A stretch of 29,649 nt of DNA. Origin: Triparma columacea (taxonomy: Eukaryota > Sar > Bolidophyceae > Parmales > Triparmaceae). Shown here piece by piece: positions 1 through 8,697 of the stretch (positions within the stretch are counted from its first letter, which is position 1; each line of letters opens with the position of its first letter). The notes beneath the pieces are model-generated. The model saw nothing but the letters and a program-made list of their open reading frames with translations. It was not told the origin of the DNA and searched no databases. Location: assembly GCA_030267965.1 (NCBI GenBank), contig BRYA01000539.1, positions 1 through 29,649 on the forward strand, read 5' to 3'. The position numbers and the translations under genes are program-made.

Positions 1-473
1 CCCTCTGGCCCTTTCCCTCACAATCTCTAATAATCAATACTCAATTACATCTCCAAATACCTTGGTTTAACAATTATTACAGAAGGAAAAAAAGTTAGTG
101 GGTTTTTGAATGATGATAGACTTTATAATCTTTCTTGGTATCGATATCTTCAAATTTTATCTGTCACATAATTCGACAGAAATATTTGATGACTAAAAAT
201 GCTATCTGAAACCGCAAATTAATACTTTTGAGAAATGCTTAGTATCAATCAAAAATGTCACAGTTGTAATTAAATTGATTATGAAAAGGAAATTGAAAAA
301 ATTAATAAAAAATTAATGACAAACTTCAATTTTTTAATATTTTTTATTTTTTTGGATTTCATATTCAGATACCATATACTTAAATTAGAAAACAAAATTG
401 TTTATTATGTAAGCCAGAGACATTAGAATATCTCTGAGATGAAATAAAATTTTGTGCAAAATTGCATTTAAAT

Positions 474-479
474 TTTATT
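474..479 (-). promoter_or_regulatory. Candidate polyadenylation signal AATAAA
   Basis: The plus strand reads TTTATT, giving AATAAA on the minus strand about 120 bases past the stop codon of the large minus-strand gene. Position and motif fit a poly(A) signal. The surrounding DNA is AT-rich, so a chance match is possible. Confidence 0.4.
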
Positions 480-530
480 CAATTAAACGTCTCTTATATC
501 TAGATACACAACAACAATTAGTAATTGACG

Positions 531-601
531 ACCCCCAACCCCACCCCACAGGTCCCCCCCCCCTCCCACCCCCCCCCCCTCCCCCTCAACCCGTCATACC
601 C
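531..601 (-). other. G-tract-rich segment just after a stop codon
   Basis: On the minus strand this is a series of G runs of four to about ten bases, beginning directly after the stop codon of the 2422-residue gene. Spacing of the runs would allow G-quadruplex formation in RNA or DNA. Similar G-tracts follow the stops of the two large plus-strand genes. Confidence 0.6.
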
Positions 602-3600
602 CTAATGTGGCAACTTGACGACGCTAAAGTCTGTCTCTTGCCTCTTCAACTCCGCCTCCTCGTCCTCATTCGCCGCCTTCCCCATCAAATTCAACCCCTT
701 TCCCAACATTCCCTGCAACATGGTATCCTCCTCTACCTCCCCCCCCTTGTCAAACTCATTGTCTACACTGAGAAAGATGGTCCCCTTGACGAGCTTGCTC
801 TTCTTTTTGCTCCCCTCTTTCTGCTGAAGCTGGAACTCGGTGTCATTTGTTCCCTTCATGCCCAACAACCTACCGACCCTAAAGTTTACGCAGCCCAAGA
901 AGTCTCCGAGCATCATGGCGTCACAGTCGTACACCTCGACCTGGACCTTCTCGTCCTTCTCCTCGTCGCTCAGCTTACCGTCCTCCTGGCACCAGACGAC
1001 AACCGGAGGGTTGAAGTCGAAGCCCCCGACCACACCCCTGTCGGTGGTCCTGCCCCACTCGGGATTAAGGGTCTTTTTAATAACGGGGCTCCTCGCAACC
1101 TCCTTGCCCTGGAATTTCACCACGACGCAGGGATCGCTCTTTCCAAACATGTCAGCCTTTGCAAGTCCCTTGCACCGGTGGACAGTGAGCTTTAAATTGA
1201 AGTGGGGTTTCACGACCTTGATTTTCTTCCCCAGGAGCTGGGGCACCTCAGGCATCTTCATGTCAATGCTTGGCATTTTGATGCCGCTAAATACCCCCCC
1301 CTTCCCACCCTCCCCGGCCCCTTTCTCCCCGTTGGCCCCCGAGCACTTCATTGTCAGAGGGGTGTCTTTATTCGCCTTCACCTTCCACTTGCTTTTGCAA
1401 CTGAAAACGATACTCCCCTGGACGCACTTGTTGGCCTTGGCCCCCCCGGGCCTCCACTTTAGCTCCCTCTCCTCCTTGATGATGTACTGTTCCTGGTCGC
1501 AAGCGATGGTGCTGTCAACGACAGTCTGTCCCAGGAAGTCACCGAGCTTGATCTTCATGTCCATGTCAAACACCTCCAGTGTGAACTGTCCCCCGTTGGG
1601 CTCTTTCTCCCCTTTGTCGTTGATCTTGCCCTCTACCCACATGCTGTTCAGCTTCCATTTGCCCCAGTCCGGGTTCAGGTTACTGCTGATAACGCTCGTT
1701 CTTCCTACCTCAATGGCCGTCTCTCCAATCCCTGCTGGCAGCCACTTCAGCAGAACGCACGGGTCGCTCTTTCCAAACATGTCTGCCTTCTTGAGTCCTC
1801 TGCACCTGTGAACGGTGAATTGGGTTTCGAAAGCCCCTACAATAACCTTTTCCTTCTTCTTCTTCTTCTCAACCTCTTTCCCACCCTTCCCAGTCATGCT
1901 CCTCCTCAGGCTTCTCGCCTCCTTCATCCTTATGAGTTTCCCTTCCTTCCACTTCTTGAACTTTTCGACCGACAACGTTTCAAACTTCAAGAGGTATTCC
2001 TTGATTGTCGACCCTATTTCGTCCGCTAGCCCTCGGAGCCTCTTTCTCTCCGCCAGCCACTTGTCGAACTTCTTCTTATCCCCACACCATTTCTCCCTGT
2101 AGTACTCCCTCATCGTCAACTCTAGCCAATCGCATATTCCCATCGTCCTCTTAACGAGAATCACCCTCAAGTTCGCTTGCAGCTTGAGCACTGCGAATTT
2201 CTCGTACCTTGTGGTGTGGGGGAGAGTGGAGAGGAAGGGGTTGTATGAGTTGGTGTTGGTTTGATGAAGTTAGTTACTGCTTGTGTAGGCAACCACTGAC
2301 TACCCCCCCCCTCAACCCCCCCCTCCCCCCCCCGCTTTGCTCGTCCCTCCCTCACCTCATCATGCAGTGATCCTTGAACCATCTCTTCCCCAACTCATGA
2401 TTGGCAAAGTTCAGGAAGCCCCTCTCGAACAGCTCCACTCCGCACTTCTCGAAGAGCTCGTCGTACATGTCGGCAGGAGGAGCCCTCTTCTCCGTTTCGA
2501 GTATATCTCCAAGCCAATCCCTCGTCTCGTTATCCACAAACTCCAGTACATCTTTCTCAAGGACGAACTCCCTGTAAATCCTCCTGCTCGTGTGACTAAA
2601 TCCCGCCTCGTTGGGCCGCATCCCCTTGAACTCCATCACTGCGAGCCAGAACCTCAGCAAGTTGAAGCAGCCCACCAGCTTGCACGTCTTTCTGAAGTCC
2701 CTTGCCCCAACCATGTCCCAGTACTTGTCGCTTACTAGCATGTCCTCCATGAAGCTCTTCTCTATGACGACCCCTTCACTCTTCTTTTCTTCGCTGAAAC
2801 CGCTCAGATGCCTCAAGCTGCGACGAGAGCGAAAAGGATTAGGGCAAAGGGAACACTACCTTTGGTCTCAAAATACCAGAGCGATCCTCACCTGTGGCTC
2901 TTTGACACCTTCGGCCTGGGATGGTACCTCTCCCTCAGCTTTGCGCTCCTCCCGTCTTCCTCGACCATGAGCTCAATCTCTCTCTGCTCCAAGCACTCCT
3001 GGCATTTTATTTTCATATCAACTGCAAGATTCCTCCTCTCCTCGATCTTGCTGTCCTTGAACTGCATGTAAATACCGTTGAAAAACTCTATCGCAAAGAA
3101 CCAGCTCCCTTGTTTCTTGAGAGTCTCGGTGTATAGCTCAATCGCGTAGAGAGTCTGCTTGTGAGTTGGCCCCAGGGCCGCTGCAAACACGTCCATGCTG
3201 TTCTCCCTGTGAGCCCTAGCAAGCGGCATCCGGCCTCTAGCCTCCTCGAAGCCCCCCAACGCCCTCAAGGTGAAGGCCATGGCAACGTCGTCGTGGGCCC
3301 CATCCCCCAGAAGGTCCTGCTGCTTCTCTAGCAACGCTGTGATCATCCTCTCCGCATCGTCATACCTCCTCTGCCCGATGTAGAAGCTGACCAGCTGGAT
3401 CTCGTCAGGCTCGTTGAAAACCTCCAGCTCCTCGCCCCTCTTGCTCCTAGGCTTGGCCCTCACCAGCTGCGGCTCCGTAGCGACCAGCCTGCAATAGGAC
3501 CTCGTCTCCAAGTACCTCTCCAGCAGGCACCTGTCGCACAGGTGTAGGTCCTCAGGCATCATCTTCACCCTGGAATACCCGACGCAGCAAACTACGCATC

Positions 3601-6600
3601 TTTGCATAATGTACCTCTTCCCACCAAAGTCGCAGTTCAATCCGGGGAACGTCATCTTCTTCCTTTCCTGCTTGATCCGCTCCTCCTCCTTCTCCAGCTC
3701 CCCAACCTCGCCCTGCCACCCGTACCTGTCCCTTGGCTTGCCGTCATCGAAGGGGTCATGGAACCTCCCATTCTTCTTGCCCCCCTTCTTCTTCTTCCCA
3801 AGCTCGTTGAAGAAGTTGTGCCTCTTTGCTGGCCCCTTCTTCGGTGCGTCCCTCTTCTCGATCGCCAACGTGTTATCCGCCGAGTACTGCACCTTCTTCT
3901 TCTTCCTCTTCCTGACCCCGTAGCCCTTGGGGGTTCTTCCACCGGTGCTCTCCCCGTCACTCTCGCCCTCAGCCTTGGGGGTCCCGCCCCTGCTCCCACC
4001 TCCGCTCCCCGCCCTTTTCGCCTTCTTTCTAGCTTCCTGCTCCTTCTTCTTGAAAAAGTCCTGAAACTCCTCAAAGTCCACCTCCTTGCTGCCATCAGCG
4101 TCAATGATCTTGTACAATTCTTCAAAATCTCTACCATTGATGCCATCAGTTACCCCCATCAGGCTCTGAATTCGCACATTATCTTTCACGGCCATCAAGA
4201 TCTCAGTCTTGTTGAGCGTCCCTGAATGGTCCACGTCCATTAGGTTGAACGCCTTTCTATGTCCGAGCTCAAGTTTTTCTTCCGTGTCCATATCCTCGAT
4301 CCTTTTCTTCACGAAGAAGAGCTTGAACTCCTCGAAATCAATGAAATCGCTCCCATCGGTGTCGATCTTGGAGTAAATCCTGTCAAACTCGTCGACAGTC
4401 ACCCCTCCTCCCTTGATGCCGATCATTTCTTGAATTTTGTAGTTCGACTGGATCGCCATCAACATCTCTGCCTTGCTCACGTCACCATCGCCGTTGATGT
4501 CAACCAGCTTGTATGCGCCCTCAAGCTTTTTGAGAAAGTGCTCTTCCTTTGCTTTCTTCCTCCTCTCCCTATCTAAATCGTCCTTCTTCTTGGCAAAGTA
4601 CGTGTGGAACTGCAGTGGGGGGAAGAGAAGGGAAGGACGAAAAGGATTTGGGGTAGTGGGTGAGTACAAGGGATCCAATCCACCGCGCAACCCTTTTGCT
4701 CTTTGCTTTGTTCCTCTCCTCACCTCCTCGAACGAAACACTATCGCTCTGGTCTTGGTCAATTTTGTTGTAAAGGTCGTCAAACTCGTCGCTTGCCGTCT
4801 CTGGGATCTCGAGGATCGCCCGAACCTTGAGAATGAAGGGAGGGGGGAGGCACGGCATGAGTTAGATAAAGAAGTCTACGCTCGCTTCAATTTGCTTCCC
4901 TTCGCTCCGCCCAGTTCGCGCCTCCCCTCCTCACCTCTTTGTTGAAACAGATGGCTGCCTTTATCTCTTGCTTGCTTAAACCTCCGTCCTTGTTCACATC
5001 CATGCTATCAAAGGCGGCCTTCATCCTCTTCTCGTGTTCCTTCCTAGCCACCTCAACCTCGTCCTTGGAGTCCTTCGTCGCCCTCCAGTCGAAGCCCGCA
5101 TTGCTGGTGCCAGGCCTCCCCCTGCTGCTCCCCCTGCTCCCCCACTTCTTCTTCTTCTTGCTTTTTGCCCTTAGGCCCCACTTATGCCCGATCCCGTCAG
5201 GATTCTTACTCCACATGTCGTGGAAGGTTTTGTAGTGCTGGCAGGGCAGGAAGAGAGTGCACTTGCAGCACCTCACCTTAACGACACCCTTGTCACCGAT
5301 GCCATTCCTCTTCCTCTCTTCTTCGTCGCTGTCATCACTGCTGCTCGGTTCCTCAGCATGGACGTTCTCCCTGTTGACAATACCTGGCAGCCTCCACCTC
5401 CAGCTGTCATGTTCTCCGTCGTCGACCCCAACAGGTGTCGCCCCGTACTTCATGAGCAGTTTCTCCTGGGCTCGCTTTCCCTCGGCCATGGCATCCTCCT
5501 TCGCCTCGTCCTCGTCGGGGTTCTCCAGTCGTCGGATGGCATCCTCGGGGCCCCTTAGCCTCGCCGACATCAGAAAATCGAGCATTTGTTGGTTATTGTT
5601 GTTGTTAGCATAAGCCGTAGCATTCATACCTGCCATATCTTTCACCCCCAACTTGGCTTTCTTCATCAGAAGGTACTTGACAACCTCCAGAGAGCCTCCC
5701 GCCGCAGCGCTCATGAGCGGAGTTTGCCCCGTCTTGTTGTCAAAGTTTACGTCGCAACCGTTTTCCACGAGGAGCTTGACGACCCGAAGGTTCCCCTCAA
5801 AAGAGGCTCTGATCAATGCCGTCGTGCCGGCCGCAATCTCCGTGTCGGGGTTGGCCTTCCCTCCAGCGATAAGTTTGAGGTAAAGAGGGACTTCCATGAG
5901 CGGTTCGACCATCTTTCCGTTGACCTCAACCATGGATCCCTCCGCGAACATGCTCGGGTCGAAAGTCAGCGAGCCCACGCCAGTCCCAGATGAGGGCGAG
6001 CCAGGCTTTTCAGCCCTACTCGGACTTCGAGATCGCCCAGGGGAACCAGCACGGAGGCCAACTTTTGCACGCGACGGCCGCTGCCTGTCGCCGGGACTGC
6101 GAGACCTTGTAGATCGACGCCTCGCAGAAGGCGACGATGCCCGCGACGAGGTGGGCGACGACCCCCCGTCGCTGTCACCAGGGGAACCAAGCCCTCTGCT
6201 ATTGTTATTGCCCCTGCTTGACTTATTTGGCGTCGTCGACCTGCTACTTATCTTCTCCCCAGTTATGATAGACAGGCCCAGCTTGAAAGCCTCTTCGCCT
6301 TTCACGACCTCCCCGGTCTCAATGGCTCTTTTTAACTGACCTGTCGCCACCCTCTCCTTTTTGTCGTTTGTCGAGTCGCTGTAGGTGGTAATGCCATTGG
6401 GACCGATCGCCCTTGTCTTTTGCAGCCAGTCTCCCAGATCCGACCAACCAGCATCGTTCGCTATCCTCGCCGCAGAGTAACCACTGAAGTCTGTAGTATT
6501 CGTGTCGGCCCCCAGCTTGCATAGGGTTCTGCACATGCCCCACATCCTATGCTGAGCGCAGATCATCAGGGCAGTCTTCCCCTTCAAGATCGACCTGTGA

Positions 6601-8429
6601 TTCAGTATCCTGTCAACAGCGAGCTGCTTAGCATCGTCGTGCCTCAACACGTGGTCGCACATGACCTCCAATGCACCCTTGTTGCCATTTCTGGCGGCCA
6701 CCATGCACGCTGTCAGCCCCGTGGGGCCCTCAAGCCCGGGCGCCGCCTCGTTATCAAGCACTTCGTGCACCATGATCAAGCTATCCTTCTTGCAAGCCCA
6801 CATTAAGGCATTCATGCCCTGCTTGTTGAAGAAGTTGATATCGCTCCCACTCTCTACGAGCTTTCTAAACGCATCCCTTTTTACCTGAAGGACGCACTGA
6901 ATTAATGGAGTGAGGCCAGTTTTTGTTTCATAATTTGGAGGTGCCCCTCGGGACACCAGGGTTGCTAACCGTTCGCAATCGTTGGAAAGGATTGCGTTTT
7001 CAAGCTGCTCCTTAACATATTTCCCCGAGAAGTCCACAACATCTTCCTTCTGGGTCGGGTGTCTCCACTCCTGATACATGAGGTTTCTCTTGGCCTCCAT
7101 CATCTTGGCCTGCCGGGCGTGGAACTCTGCGATTCTCGAGGCAAGAATCGAAGCCCTCTCCTCCGACGATTCTACCAAGCCTGTCTGCGCCGACATTCCC
7201 AGCCTCCTGGCTTCTTGTCTCAGTACCACCACTCTCTCATAGTACGAGTAGTCGACCGAGGGCCTTACGATCTCCAAAGGGTGAGTGTGGTTCATGCCCG
7301 ATGCGGCCGATCGCCTTGTGTTACAGTGCTTGTTTGTGCGAAGGCAAGGAACCTCAAAGGTGTACTACGACGGACGTGAGGGTGCGACGTGAGACGTAAA
7401 TGGTTAGTCCTAGTATTGGTAACGTCGTCCAAGACAGAAGCTTCTCCTCGCTGACCAGCTTTTTGGTCTCAATCTCACCTCCTCCCCAGTAATTTCCCTG
7501 TGGTAGTATTGCATACCCAGGACCCTATCGGTCTGCTCGTTAAGGCGCTTGTGTGAAGCGTGGAGCAATTTTTTGTTCTGCGCGTCTGTCTTATCTTTGT
7601 AATCGACTTGGCAAGCGTAGAGAATTTCAAGCTGCTTGTGAAGCACCTCCTTGAGCAGAGGAATCATCTTCCCCTTCTCGAAGGCCCGAAAGCCCATGAC
7701 ATCAGGCCTATTGAACCACTCCTTGAAGGGCCCGACTTGATTCTCAGAGAGAGGGGTGTGGAGGCCCCACTTGCACTTCTGCAGGTTTTCGTACTTTTCG
7801 AACCACCCCTTCAAATTCTCGTACTCGAACAAGCTCTGGTCAACATCCTCCCCCAGTATCTGATCGCGCAGTGGCTTACCGTTCTCGTCAACTAACTCTC
7901 TAAGGCAACCGGCCTTAGAGTTGCATCGGGCGCAAATTGCCTCCTTGTACCTCGTCTTGGGAAAACCATAAGGGGGCTTCTCATTCATAGCAACGTACAC
8001 CAAGCTTTCATCGATATCCCTCAAGTAGGTGATGTACCTCCTCTTCGCAACATCCTTAGGGGTCCCCCTCCACTTGTTCCATACCTCCCACTTTTCTCTG
8101 CCCAGGGTGTCGAAAGGTCTCTCCTCGGGAGGGGGGGCATCCCCAGTCGTAGCCTGCTTGTAAAAGGCATAAAGTTTCAGCACATCCTTCTTGAGCTTAG
8201 GGAGGTGACCCTTCCAGTTGAGGACGGCGCACGCGAACTTGATCTCCATCTTAAGAGGGTCATGCTCCCACCCATCGACTAGGCTGTTGGGGTCAATTTC
8301 CTCCTCAGGCTCATTATCGAGTGCATCCAAAGGGTTCCCGACGCCCTGCGTGCTATCAGCCCCCCCCATGGCGGCCACCCCAAAGCCCTGCTGGGCAAAT
8401 GTTGATGTTAGCGCAGTCTGAAGAGACAT
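602..8429 (-). CDS. Giant ACBP-ankyrin-EF-hand-RGS-C2 signalling scaffold (six exons, 2422 aa)
   Basis: Exons by descending coordinate: 8429-7479, 7364-4935, 4825-4724, 4609-2892, 2817-2356, 2207-602. Joined they are 7269 nt, exactly 2423 codons including the stop, with consistent phases at every GTGAG/AG junction. Domains seen: ACBP (about 63-145), a CxxC motif, ankyrin blocks (435-632, 812-920) around a Ser/Arg-rich linker, CCKC-type cysteines (about 1016-1025), six EF-hands (1097-1349), a second cysteine cluster (1487-1522), TPR-like helices (1561-1700), RGS (1756-1880) and two C2 domains (2016-2161, 2224-2370). Family knowledge: ACBP binds acyl-CoA esters, EF-hands and C2 bind calcium and/or phospholipid, and RGS domains accelerate GTP hydrolysis by G-alpha. 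No signal peptide is evident, so a cytosolic, membrane-recruited scaffold is inferred. The start is the first ATG followed by the ACBP frame; the open frame upstream to 8753 is probably 5' UTR or promoter. Alternative: two genes split at 7365-7478, because the ankyrin exon also has an ATG at 7295. Confidence 0.82.
761..1201 (-). other. Second C2 domain (C2B) coding segment
   Basis: Encodes about residues 2224-2370. It opens with a typical C2 first strand (NLKLTVHRCKGLAKADMFGK), then SDPCVVVKF, NPEWG and VEVYDCDAMMLGDFLG. The aspartates of loop 1 (ADMFGKSDP) and of the D-x-D...GD loop are retained, so calcium or phospholipid binding is plausible. A loop after NPEWG is longer than usual. Confidence 0.88.
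1388..1825 (-). other. First C2 domain (C2A) coding segment
   Basis: Encodes about residues 2016-2161. The hallmark series is FTVHRCRGLKKADMFGKSDP, NPDWGKW and LEVFDMDMKIKLGDFLG. The calcium-coordinating aspartates are in place. The first strand and loop are almost identical to those of the second C2 domain, pointing to a duplication. Confidence 0.88.
2208..2355 (-). other. Intron (148 bp, phase 2) between RGS and C2 exons
   Basis: Donor GTGAGG after ATGATGAG, acceptor CACAAG before GTACGAG. The phase-2 AG|G join keeps the frame. A CTAAC branch-point-like motif lies inside (AGTAACTAACTTC). Near its 5' end, at plus-strand 2333-2345, it holds the reverse complement of the 13-mer found at the 3' ends of two introns in the divergent gene. 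A long G-tract follows. Confidence 0.82.
2364..2756 (-). other. RGS domain coding segment
   Basis: Encodes about residues 1756-1880. The core reads NLLRFWLAVMEFKG, then RRIYREFVLEKD, FVDNETRD and a C-terminal Y-x-x-LFE...F-x-x-F motif. This matches the RGS fold: N-x-L-x-FW-x-AVEEYK, IY-x-x-FV, INID-x-x-TR. Known RGS domains stimulate G-alpha GTPase activity. The domain sits almost wholly in one exon (2356-2817), fitting acquisition by exon shuffling. Confidence 0.85.
2818..2891 (-). other. Intron (74 bp, phase 2), the shortest in the window
   Basis: Donor GTGAGG after AGCCACAG; acceptor ends CGCTCTCGTCGCAG before CTTGAGG. An AG|C serine codon is rebuilt and the frame runs into the RGS exon. 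The acceptor end resembles the CTTTGCTCGTCGTAG-type ends of introns in the neighbouring gene. Confidence 0.82.
2993..3412 (-). other. TPR-like helical repeat segment
   Basis: Encodes about residues 1561-1700, with amphipathic helix pairs such as IGQRRYDDAERMITALLEKQ and ARGRMPLARAHRENSMDVFA followed by LGPTHKQTLYAIELYTETL. The ALGPTHKQTL turn resembles the L-G-x-x-H-x-x-T-L signature of kinesin-light-chain-type TPRs. Assignment is by pattern only; repeat number is uncertain. Confidence 0.6.
3527..3634 (-). other. Cysteine cluster, possible zinc-binding module
   Basis: Encodes about residues 1487-1522, with CVVCC, then LHLCDRC about 20 residues on, and a lone cysteine before (LNCDF). Two CxxC pairs separated by about 18 residues suggest a treble-clef or ribbon zinc site. 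No family was recognised. Confidence 0.45.
4610..4723 (-). other. Intron (114 bp, phase 0) inside EF-hand 2
   Basis: The frame stays open through this stretch, but the read-through peptide breaks an EF-hand. Donor GTGAGG follows GAGGAG and acceptor CTGCAG precedes TTCCACACG, giving SFEEFHTYF, a canonical EF-hand exit. Near the donor is AACAAAGCAAAGAGC, a weak relative of the GAGCAAAGC motif found in the intron at 2208-2355. Confidence 0.9.
4826..4934 (-). other. Intron (109 bp, phase 0) between EF-hands 1 and 2
   Basis: Donor GTGAGG after AACAAAGAG, acceptor TCTCAAG before GTTCGGG, joining CFNKE to VRAILEIPE. TATCTAACTC is a branch-point-like motif. The exon beyond it, 4724-4825, is only 102 bp (34 codons) with phase-0 introns on both sides. 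Confidence 0.88.
5556..5882 (-). other. Second ankyrin-repeat block
   Basis: Encodes about residues 812-920: at least two good repeats (TTALIRASFEGNLRVVKLLV, then GQTPLMSAAAGGSLEVVKYL) and a decayed third (NATAYANNNNNQQMLDFLM). The TPLM/TALI and VVKLL cores are typical. Separated from the first block by a Ser/Arg-rich, probably disordered linker of roughly 180 residues. Confidence 0.88.
6420..7013 (-). other. First ankyrin-repeat block
   Basis: Encodes about residues 435-632. Repeats include GLTPLIQCVLQVKRDAFRKL, GMNALMWACKKDSLIMVHEV, GLTACMVAARNGNKGALEVM and KTALMICAQHRMWGMCRTLC followed by LGADTNTTD. Several depart from the strict consensus but keep the TAL/TPL and GAD turns. Ankyrin repeats mediate protein binding. 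Confidence 0.85.
7365..7478 (-). other. Intron (114 bp, phase 0) joining the ACBP and ankyrin exons
   Basis: Donor GTGAGA after GGGGAGGAG; acceptor GTCCGTCGTAG before TACACCTTTG; GGACTAACC is a branch-point-like site. The join reads REITGEE-YTFEVPCLR and stays open for 23 codons to the ATG at 7295 and on through the ankyrin frame. The acceptor TAG is itself the only in-frame stop just upstream. This intron decides whether ACBP and ankyrin parts are one gene or two. Confidence 0.75.
7995..8243 (-). other. Acyl-CoA-binding (ACBP) domain coding segment
   Basis: Encodes about residues 63-145. It holds KFACAVLNWKGHLPKLKKD, LKLYAFYKQATTGD, then REKWEVWNKWRGTPKDVAKR and YITYLRDID. The LYAFYKQAT-x-GD and KW-x-x-W signatures are diagnostic, with the Tyr/Lys positions used for acyl-CoA contact. 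ACBP domains bind medium- to very-long-chain acyl-CoA esters. Plant ACBP1/2 and animal ACBD6 also join an ACBP domain to ankyrin repeats. Confidence 0.92.
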
Positions 8430-8697
8430 TGGTGAGGGGCTTGAGATTTTAAGGCAAAAGGACGCGCAAGAAAGAAAGGAAGTGAAGGGGACGGAGAATT
8501 GAGGACAGAACAACTCAGAACAATGAACACACTTGTCGAAGGATCGTCTGTCCCTCTGTTGGGGCTCTTTTTGATTCCCTTGGGCCGCTCGGGCCAAACC
8601 GCTGGGTTTTCCCAAGTCCCAAGTTCGGACCAAGCCCAAGTTTCCAAACTTGCCTAAATTTCCAAAATCAAGAAAAGGAGACTGGCCCAATCGAGCC
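8430..8697. promoter_or_regulatory. Divergent promoter region between two giant genes
   Basis: 268 bp separate the start codons of the minus-strand ACBP-RGS-C2 gene and the plus-strand RCC1-HECT-like gene, so both 5' UTRs and promoters must lie here or overlap the genes. No clear TATA box was seen. It is also where the strand composition flips from C-rich (left) to G-rich (right) on the plus strand. Open frames entering this stretch start with non-ATG codons or lack domain support and were not used. Confidence 0.65.

Larger units (their letters stand above)
1..601. other. AT-rich intergenic spacer and 3' flank
   Basis: No supportable gene. The first 480 bases are strongly AT-rich with many A and T runs, quite unlike the GC-rich coding DNA next to it. 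From about 531 the plus strand becomes almost pure C-tracts, up to the stop codon of the minus-strand gene, so this part is the G-rich start of that gene's 3' untranslated region. The plus-strand open frame across 452-1195 is an antisense shadow of the C2-domain exon. Confidence 0.75.
4046..5027 (-). other. Array of six EF-hands (spans two introns)
   Basis: Six 12-residue loops can be read across the spliced exons: DVNKDGGLSKQE, DQDQSDSVSFEE, DINGDGDVSKAE, DTDGSDFIDFEE, DVDHSGTLNKTE and DADGSKEVDFEE. All keep acidic residues at positions 1 and 12, so calcium binding is likely. Loops 1, 3 and 5 end in xKxE and loops 2, 4 and 6 in xFEE, so the array arose as three tandem EF-hand pairs. Removing the introns restores the helix after loop 2 (SFEE-FHTYF), strong support for the splice model. 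Confidence 0.92.

Noticed and set aside
452..1811. Long plus-strand open frames opposite the C2 exon (452-1195, 840-1811)
   Set aside because: Pro/Ser/Leu-rich translations of the C-rich antisense strand, without domains. The minus frame has clear C2 motifs.
8650..8697. Earlier start for the RCC1-HECT-like gene at 8650
   Set aside because: The codon there is TTG. The first ATG in frame is at 8698 and nothing upstream shows conserved features.
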